From JBCCDY01 sp039030555 (GTDB taxonomy: Bacteria; Bacteroidota; Bacteroidia; Cytophagales; Cyclobacteriaceae), in contig JBCCDY010000008.1 of the NCBI GenBank assembly GCA_039030555.1, positions 62,001-126,000 on the forward strand: a DNA stretch of 64,000 nt. The letters run 5' to 3'. The position numbers were made by a program, and so were the translations under genes. Positions 58,609-64,000 of the stretch are shown here, piece after piece (position 1 is the first letter of the stretch; each line of letters starts with the position of its first letter). The notes beneath the pieces are model-generated. The model saw nothing but the letters and a program-made list of their open reading frames with translations. It was not told the origin of the DNA and ran no database searches.

Positions 58609-59865
58609 TCATCCGAAAAGCCCTAATTGAGCGCTGGTCATCTGCTTATATTTACTCGAAGAATGCTGAAGAATTATACTTTTTATCTGGTTGGTCGTAA
58701 GGTCTTTGGTCTCCATACTTTTCGACTGACAGGTAATGAAGTATTTAGCCCGATTCAGGGCAATTCCTATTTTCTTTAGATGCTCCCAGCCCAGGCGGCG
58801 ATATCTCCTTGCAGATATGATCTTATTCACGGACGCCACTCCTACCCCAGGAATTCTTAGTAGCATCTCCTTCTCCGCTGTGTTTACATTAACAGGAAAC
58901 AATCCAAAATTCCTTAAAGCCCAACTCAATTTTGGATCGATATCGCAATCCAGATTAGGGTTATTCTTATTTAGAATTTCAGTGATATCAAAGCCATAAA
59001 ACCGGAGCAACCAGTCCGTTTGGTACAGACGATTTTCACGGAGCATGGGAACAGCAGTACCTATAGCCGGTAAGCGATTATCGTAACTTATTGGAACATA
59101 ACCGGAATAGTATACTCGTTTCATGCTGAATTTCTTGTAAAAAAATTGGGCCGTATACATAATCTGTTGATCCGTTTCGCCGCTAGCCCCAATGATCATT
59201 TGAGTACTTTGTCCCGCAGGGGCATACTTCGGAACAGAACGAATGACTTTTTTCTCCGATTTATATTTAATGATCTCATGTTTCACCTTTTGCATCGGCT
59301 TGATGAAATCTTCACGATTTTTATCAGGAGCTAATAATTTTAGTCCTTTTTCTGTGGGAATTTCAATATTAACACTTAAACGGTCTGCATATAAACCTGC
59401 TTCTCTCATGAGCTCATCAGAAGCACCGGGAATAGACTTTAAATGAATGTAGCCGTTGAAACGTTCCTCTGTTCTTAGTTTTTTAGCTACGGCAACGAGA
59501 CGCTCCATAGTATAATCAGGATTTTTAAAAATTCCTGAGCTCAGAAATAGCCCTTCAATATAATTCCGGCGATAGAAACCAATCGTGAGTTTTACGACTT
59601 CATCTACCTTAAAAGCAGCACGTTTGATATCATTACTCTTACGGGTCACGCAGTAAGCGCAATCATAAATGCAATGGTTGGTGAGTAAGATCTTTAACAG
59701 AGAAACGCAACGACCATCTTCGGTATAAGAATGACAAATTCCCATTCCTGAAGAATCCCCAAGTCCTTTATTTGAATTAACCCTTTTGCTACCGCTTGAT
59801 GAACAGGACACATCGTACTTAGCAGCATCAGCCAAAATATTTAGTTTTTCTCTTAATCGATCCAC
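58609..59865 (-). CDS. putative DNA modification/repair radical-SAM protein
   Basis: 418 residues. The 4Fe-4S motif Cys-x3-Cys-x2-Cys lies at residues 65-72 in LTNHCIYDCAYC. Three more Cys at 21, 44 and 53 could bind a second cluster. A helix-hairpin-helix DNA-binding piece is near the C-terminus (LLRIPGVGVASVNKIIS). This is the TIGR03916 type, first gene of a two-gene unit with the TIGR03915 protein. Photolesion-like repair or base modification is proposed for the family, not shown. Confidence 0.9.
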   Translation of the reverse strand: MDRLREKLNILADAAKYDVSCSSSGSKRVNSNKGLGDSSGMGICHSYTEDGRCVSLLKILLTNHCIYDCAYCVTRKSNDIKRAAFKVDEVVKLTIGFYRRNYIEGLFLSSGIFKNPDYTMERLVAVAKKLRTEERFNGYIHLKSIPGASDELMREAGLYADRLSVNIEIPTEKGLKLLAPDKNREDFIKPMQKVKHEIIKYKSEKKVIRSVPKYAPAGQSTQMIIGASGETDQQIMYTAQFFYKKFSMKRVYYSGYVPISYDNRLPAIGTAVPMLRENRLYQTDWLLRFYGFDITEILNKNNPNLDCDIDPKLSWALRNFGLFPVNVNTAEKEMLLRIPGVGVASVNKIISARRYRRLGWEHLKKIGIALNRAKYFITCQSKSMETKDLTTNQIKSIILQHSSSKYKQMTSAQLGLFG

Positions 59866-59957
59866 TTAATTCTCATCATATATGTAAAAATAATAGTTTA
59901 AATAGATTTAAAAACTAATTTTTTTAGTAAAAAATTATAATAAAGTGAAGGGAACTT

Positions 59958-60118
59958 ATGAATGGAAAATCATTCATAGTGGGTTTAAACCCACTGCAAG
60001 AGGAAACTAGTATTTCCTTATCTATGAGACATTCATATGGAGGTATCTAAATCCCAAAAAGTATTTTCAAACGGATTAAACCCTCCATCATTTTGATTGT
60101 CTAAGTCTAAAAGACTTA
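59958..60118. repeat. cluster of four short inverted repeats
   Basis: Within the 265-bp gap before 60131 are four inverted repeats. ATGAATG/CATTCAT (59958-59977, 6-nt loop) directly abuts a perfect 18-bp palindrome centred on GTTTAAAC (59978-59995). AGGAAA/TTTCCT follows (60001-60018). TAAGTCT/AGACTTA (60102-60118) lies 13 bp before the next start. No T runs suggest termination; operators or remnants of a small repeat are possible. Confidence 0.5.
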
Positions 60119-60130
60119 AATTTTTAATTG

Positions 60131-60928
60131 ATGCGACACCCATTTTTTCTACTCGTTATGGCGTTGATCCTGAACTCATGTTCGAAAAATATTTATAAGG
60201 CTACAGATAATAAGAATATTGCAATCGACGGCGACGCTTCTGATTGGGACCTTTCCGATATTCAAAGAGTACCTGATGAAAACCTACTGTATGCTGTTAA
60301 TCGAGATAAGGAGCGATTGTTTGTATTGGTAAAAAGTACTGATCCACAAGTTTCCAAGAAAATTCAGGCACTAGGCCTAACGATTTGGGTAGATGGTAAA
60401 GGAAAAAAGAAGAAGAGACAGGGTATAACTTATCCCATTAGTATAGCTGAAGATATCTTTATAAAAAGAATTCAGCAAAGAAAGAGCGGTATCGGAAACC
60501 GTGACTTTCAGCAGAGAAACTTCCTGGAAGATGAGCAAGTGCTACAGCACATTAATGAAAACAAAAACACAGTAGAGCTCACTAATTTTTTTGACGATAG
60601 TGATGAACCTTTTAAGTTCCAATTATCCGAATTGAGAATACCTATTGAAGCCGCCAGAAAACGGGCAGGGCAAGGTGAGTTGGTTATAGAACTAGCCATT
60701 CCACTGAACACCATCAAGAAAAAGAAAGGCAAAATTTCAATTGGCCTGGAAACGGGCAAGCTGGAGTTTCAAAGGCCGGGGGGAAGTTCCGGAAATTTTA
60801 GACCGGGACTAGTAGGAAGGAGACCGGGTTTCAGACAGCGACCAGTTGCTTCTAATCCACAGAGGAGAGAGCAATTCAAAGAGTTAAATACTCCTATTAA
60901 GCATTGGGAAAAAGTCGAAATCGATTGA
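60131..60928 (+). CDS. lipoprotein with carbohydrate-binding-like N-terminal region
   Basis: 265 residues from ATG at 60131, with lipobox LNSC. After the Cys, KNIAIDGDASDWDLSDIQ resembles the opening of family 9 carbohydrate-binding modules, but the strand count cannot be confirmed by eye. The C-terminal 60 residues are Arg/Pro/Gly-rich (GLVGRRPGFRQRP) and disordered. It starts the second DUF1800/DUF1501 unit, 3 bp before DUF1800. Confidence 0.78.
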   Translation: MRHPFFLLVMALILNSCSKNIYKATDNKNIAIDGDASDWDLSDIQRVPDENLLYAVNRDKERLFVLVKSTDPQVSKKIQALGLTIWVDGKGKKKKRQGITYPISIAEDIFIKRIQQRKSGIGNRDFQQRNFLEDEQVLQHINENKNTVELTNFFDDSDEPFKFQLSELRIPIEAARKRAGQGELVIELAIPLNTIKKKKGKISIGLETGKLEFQRPGGSSGNFRPGLVGRRPGFRQRPVASNPQRREQFKELNTPIKHWEKVEID

Positions 60929-60931
60929 TAA

Positions 60932-62836
60932 ATGAAAAAGTTAATCTCCATAGCATCTGTAATGCTCTGTGCACAAGTATCCATGGCGCAGGTCTATATA
61001 TCACTTCCTTACGAAAGAATGGGATGGACACCAGAAGAAGCAGCTGCTCACTTTTTAAACCGATTTGCTTATGGCCCCAAAGTGGGCCAAATAGAGAAAC
61101 TAGCTCCAGACCTGGAAAACTGGGTGTCCCAGCAAATATATTCAGAGCATAAAGAAACTGATTTCATAAGTAATTTAAACGAAAACTACCCTGCCTTACT
61201 CCTGGGTATGGAAGAAATAGGCCAGACCTATCCAGCACCTGGTGTTCGTTTGCTGTTTATGGGCATGCACAGAGACCAAAATAACAAGTCGAAACGTCCT
61301 AATTTTGCACAGAGAGGAAATCAAAGAATGGGACAGGGAATGAACCGCCTAGATTCTACCGCTGGCAACCGACAGGAAGAACTGTACAAAAGAGTGGTAA
61401 ATGGAGAAAAAAATACCAACCAACGTTACGCAATGTTTCAGCAGTTTAGTGAGCGTAGGTTTGGCTGGCTTGATTTTGAAGACCTGCTTTATCAAACCAT
61501 GGCACAAAAACTTGAAAGGGCGATTTATAGTGAAAATCAGCTGGAAGAAATTATGGTTGATTTCTGGTTCAACCACTTCAACGTTTCATTGCATGGTGTG
61601 AACGATATCGCTACTCATGTGCTTTCATACGAACGCGACGTTATCCGACCTCATGCATTAGGGAATTTCAGAGACTTACTTGGAGCCACTGCCAAACACC
61701 CAGCCATGCTTCGGTATCTAGACAATAACCGTTCTAATGCGGAAGAAGACCGTAAGACCCTGGTCGAAGCGAGCCCAAACCAGACTGCATTTATGAACAG
61801 ACAATTGGAAAAAAATCCTGTCTTCAAGCAATTTGCACAACAGCCCGGAGTCAATGAGAATTACCCCCGTGAGTTAATGGAACTACATACTTTGGGTGTT
61901 GATGGCTGTTACGATCAAAAAGATGTTGAAGAAGTGGCCCGTGCATTTACCGGCTGGAAAGTTTCCCCATGGATCTATCCAATCCCTGAAAATTTGAAAA
62001 GGCAGTTAGAAAGCTCAATTCCAAAGAATACTTCACGCCACATTCAAGAAGGGTTTCTATTTGATCCTACCCGACATGATGCTGAGCCTAAGGTGATTCT
62101 AGGTAGTACTTTTCCGGAGGGCGGAGGGGTAGAGGAGGGAGAGTTGATTTTAGACCAACTGGCAGAACATCCGAATACAGCAAGTTTTATTTCAGAGAAG
62201 TTAGCTATTAAGTTCGTTTCAGATAATCCACCTTCTTCTCTGGTTGAAAAAATGGCAGCCACCTTCCTGGAATCTGAAGGAGACATTAAAAGTGTACTAA
62301 TCACTATGATGGAATCAGAAGAGTTTTGGAACAAAGAACACTATGCCCAGAAAATAAAAACGCCCGTTGAGTTGGTCGCCAGTACAATACGGGCTGTAAA
62401 TGGGTCGGTAACCAATTATCGCCCCTTAATTAAATGGTGTAATGAAATGGGCCAGCCACTTTATGCATACCAAGCGCCTACCGGCTATCCTGAAACCTCC
62501 GAATTTTGGGTGAATGGCTCGGCACTTTTGAACAGAATGAATTTTGGAACAGGTATCGCCGTAGGACTAAACCAAGCTGTTAATGTTGATTTAGAAGCGT
62601 TGAACAACAATAGAATGCCAGAATCCGAAAAAGAGGCATTGGAGGTTTACCTCCAATTATTACTTCCGGAGAGAAATACAAAAGAGACCTATGATATTCT
62701 ACTTCCAATCCTTTCTGACCCTACCTTCAATAATAAGATCAATATGGAATCGAGGAATCCATCTTCAGCCAGTCAAAATACTTTAGAACAGGTGGTTGGC
62801 CTAATCATCGGATCACCAGAATTTCAACGTCAATAA
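60932..62836 (+). CDS. DUF1800 family protein with signal peptide
   Basis: 634 residues with a signal peptide (about 1-20, ending SMAQ), unlike the first DUF1800 protein. Landmarks are AAAHFLNRFAYGPKVGQIE, MVDFWFNHFNVSLHGVND, NYPRELMELHTLGVDG and GLIIGSPEFQRQ. Length is usual for the family. It is 10 bp ahead of the DUF1501 gene. Function is not established. Confidence 0.9.
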   Translation: MKKLISIASVMLCAQVSMAQVYISLPYERMGWTPEEAAAHFLNRFAYGPKVGQIEKLAPDLENWVSQQIYSEHKETDFISNLNENYPALLLGMEEIGQTYPAPGVRLLFMGMHRDQNNKSKRPNFAQRGNQRMGQGMNRLDSTAGNRQEELYKRVVNGEKNTNQRYAMFQQFSERRFGWLDFEDLLYQTMAQKLERAIYSENQLEEIMVDFWFNHFNVSLHGVNDIATHVLSYERDVIRPHALGNFRDLLGATAKHPAMLRYLDNNRSNAEEDRKTLVEASPNQTAFMNRQLEKNPVFKQFAQQPGVNENYPRELMELHTLGVDGCYDQKDVEEVARAFTGWKVSPWIYPIPENLKRQLESSIPKNTSRHIQEGFLFDPTRHDAEPKVILGSTFPEGGGVEEGELILDQLAEHPNTASFISEKLAIKFVSDNPPSSLVEKMAATFLESEGDIKSVLITMMESEEFWNKEHYAQKIKTPVELVASTIRAVNGSVTNYRPLIKWCNEMGQPLYAYQAPTGYPETSEFWVNGSALLNRMNFGTGIAVGLNQAVNVDLEALNNNRMPESEKEALEVYLQLLLPERNTKETYDILLPILSDPTFNNKINMESRNPSSASQNTLEQVVGLIIGSPEFQRQ

Positions 62837-62846
62837 TTTAAAAGTT

Positions 62847-64000
62847 ATGTGGACAAGAAGAGCATTTTTAAAAGGTAGCGCAATGACCGCTTTCGCGAGT
62901 ACGCTGGGCGGTGTCCCCTCGTTTCTAGTACGTTCTGCATTGGCACAAAGTGAGAAAAATCTGGGTATTGGCAAGCGTAAAACGCTTGTATGCATTTTTC
63001 AGCGTGGAGCCATGGATGGCCTGCAAGCGGTACAACCTATAGATGACCAGAACTTATTAAAGCTAAGAGGTGACCTCATGGTTACCGCAACAGGAGGAAA
63101 CAAACTGATAGCCCTTGATGATCGATTTGGTCTCAATCCTTTGATGAAGTCTTTCTATCCTCTTTTTTCAGAAGGTCGATTGGCTGTGGTGCACGGCATA
63201 GGCTCTCCGATAAGCACTCGATCGCACTTTGATGCGCAAGACTATATGGAAACAGGAACTCCCGGAATAAAAAGTACTTCAAGCGGCTGGCTCAACAGAG
63301 CTACAGGTATGTTAGGGCATGAGGCTACTCCATTCCAGGCTGTATCCCTGACCCCTTCTACCCCCAGAATTTTGTACGGGGACGCTTATAATCTCACCAT
63401 CGAAAATCTTGACGATCTCTCTATTCAAAACCAAAGCGGTACGTCTAATACTGCTGCGGGTTTTGAAGCACTGTACAGAAAAACTACACAGGAGCTGATT
63501 CAAAATTCAGGTAATGTAAGCCTGGATGCCATTAAATTATTAGAGGAGGCAAGGGTAAAGTCTATCAATCCTCAGCCAGGGGTTAGATATCCTCAAACTA
63601 CCTTAGGAAGTTCTCTTAAGCAAATTGCACAACTCATCAAAGGAGGTGTGGGTTTGGAGATTGCATTTGCAGAATCTAACGGTTGGGACACTCACAGCAG
63701 ACAAAGTGCCCCTTTTGGAGGTTTTGCTCGGAATGCTACAGACCTGTCTAATAGTATCTTTGCCTTCTGGCAGGATATTGAAAAATTTCAGGACGAGGTT
63801 ATGGTGATGACCATGACTGAGTTTGGAAGGACCGTTCATCAAAATGGTTCTTTGGGAACCGATCATGGTCGTGCTTCCTGTATGTTCGTATTGGGTAATG
63901 AGGTAGAAGGAGGAAAGGTATATGGAAAGGTATCTGAACTGGTTCCTGAAAACCTCGAAGACGGTCGGGATTTACCCGTTACTACTGATTTCCGATCTCT
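62847..64000 (+). CDS. DUF1501 family protein with Tat signal, 3' end beyond window
   Basis: 384 complete codons are visible before the right edge. ATG at 62847 opens WTRRAFLKGSAMTAFAST, a classical twin-arginine signal. The core has CIFQRGAMDGLQAVQP, STRSHFDAQDYMETG, NGWDTHSRQ, TEFGRTVHQNGSLGTDHGR and GGKVYGKV. A C-terminal sorting domain cannot be assessed. It is paired with the DUF1800 gene before it. Confidence 0.9.
   Translation, partial: MWTRRAFLKGSAMTAFASTLGGVPSFLVRSALAQSEKNLGIGKRKTLVCIFQRGAMDGLQAVQPIDDQNLLKLRGDLMVTATGGNKLIALDDRFGLNPLMKSFYPLFSEGRLAVVHGIGSPISTRSHFDAQDYMETGTPGIKSTSSGWLNRATGMLGHEATPFQAVSLTPSTPRILYGDAYNLTIENLDDLSIQNQSGTSNTAAGFEALYRKTTQELIQNSGNVSLDAIKLLEEARVKSINPQPGVRYPQTTLGSSLKQIAQLIKGGVGLEIAFAESNGWDTHSRQSAPFGGFARNATDLSNSIFAFWQDIEKFQDEVMVMTMTEFGRTVHQNGSLGTDHGRASCMFVLGNEVEGGKVYGKVSELVPENLEDGRDLPVTTDFRS

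Noticed and set aside
1..64000. CRISPR arrays, tRNA genes, rRNA genes and transposases
   Set aside because: No regularly spaced direct repeats, no tRNA-like arms other than those of tmRNA, and no transposase or integrase motifs were seen on reading both strands.

Overview
The window is a stretch of a Bacteroidota chromosome, most likely order Cytophagales. The evidence is as follows. The gene order rplM-rpsI-rpsB-tsf is typical of the phylum. Several promoters match the phylum-specific TTTG / TAnnTTTG pattern, and starts mostly lack a Shine-Dalgarno sequence. There is bacillithiol synthesis (BshA), a type IX secretion C-terminal domain on a DUF1501 protein, many PorT-like or DUF481-like outer-membrane barrels, and a tmRNA whose tag ends YAMAA. 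DNA is AT-rich throughout. I saw no tRNA gene, rRNA gene, CRISPR array or intact insertion sequence.

Layout. Bases 1-7100 hold the end of an unknown gene, then pyrR-pyrB (pyrimidine synthesis), a cystathionine beta-synthase-like gene and pyruvate carboxylase. Bases 7100-11200 hold a small exported protein, an RluA-type pseudouridine synthase and the ribosomal operon rplM-rpsI-rpsB, separated by a terminator from tsf. Bases 11200-19500 hold an XRE regulator, a RidA/aminopeptidase P pair, a glycerophosphodiesterase, a TPR-SpoIIE phosphatase and clpB. Bases 19800-24800 hold rlmN facing an operon of a small membrane protein, mutL and two rhomboid proteases. Bases 24900-29900 hold a glycoside hydrolase family 3/beta-lactamase fusion, bshA and a fatty-acid-hydroxylase-type membrane protein. 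Bases 30000-35700 hold a VWA/AAA+/AlbA-type cassette, a PIN-PhoH ATPase and a bestrophin-like channel. Bases 35700-43800 hold a KefB-type antiporter, an M16 peptidase, an O-methyltransferase, a LysM lytic transglycosylase, a lone response regulator and dnaX.

Bases 44000-47550 hold exported proteins of unknown role, the tmRNA gene ssrA and, just behind it, a decayed GIY-YIG gene bordered by inverted repeats that include a partial copy of the ssrA 3' end. Bases 47800-53340 are an operon of DUF1800, DUF1501 (Tat signal plus sorting domain), an outer-membrane barrel and a lipoprotein. A second DUF1800/DUF1501 pair with a different lipoprotein partner runs from 60131 off the right edge. Between them lie a DM13 protein, a HAD phosphatase, a lipoprotein, a short-chain dehydrogenase, small membrane proteins and a two-gene radical-SAM DNA repair/modification cassette.

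The strongest non-routine observation is in dnaX. Its reading frame is interrupted by a run of ten A residues, with a stop shortly afterwards in frame 0. A -1 shift at that run opens a continuous frame to a recognisable C-terminal region. This is the arrangement of programmed slippage making a short (gamma-like) and a long (tau-like) clamp-loader subunit. The second most interesting locus is the ssrA/GIY-YIG junction. Most of the rest is ordinary Cytophagales core and envelope gene content.
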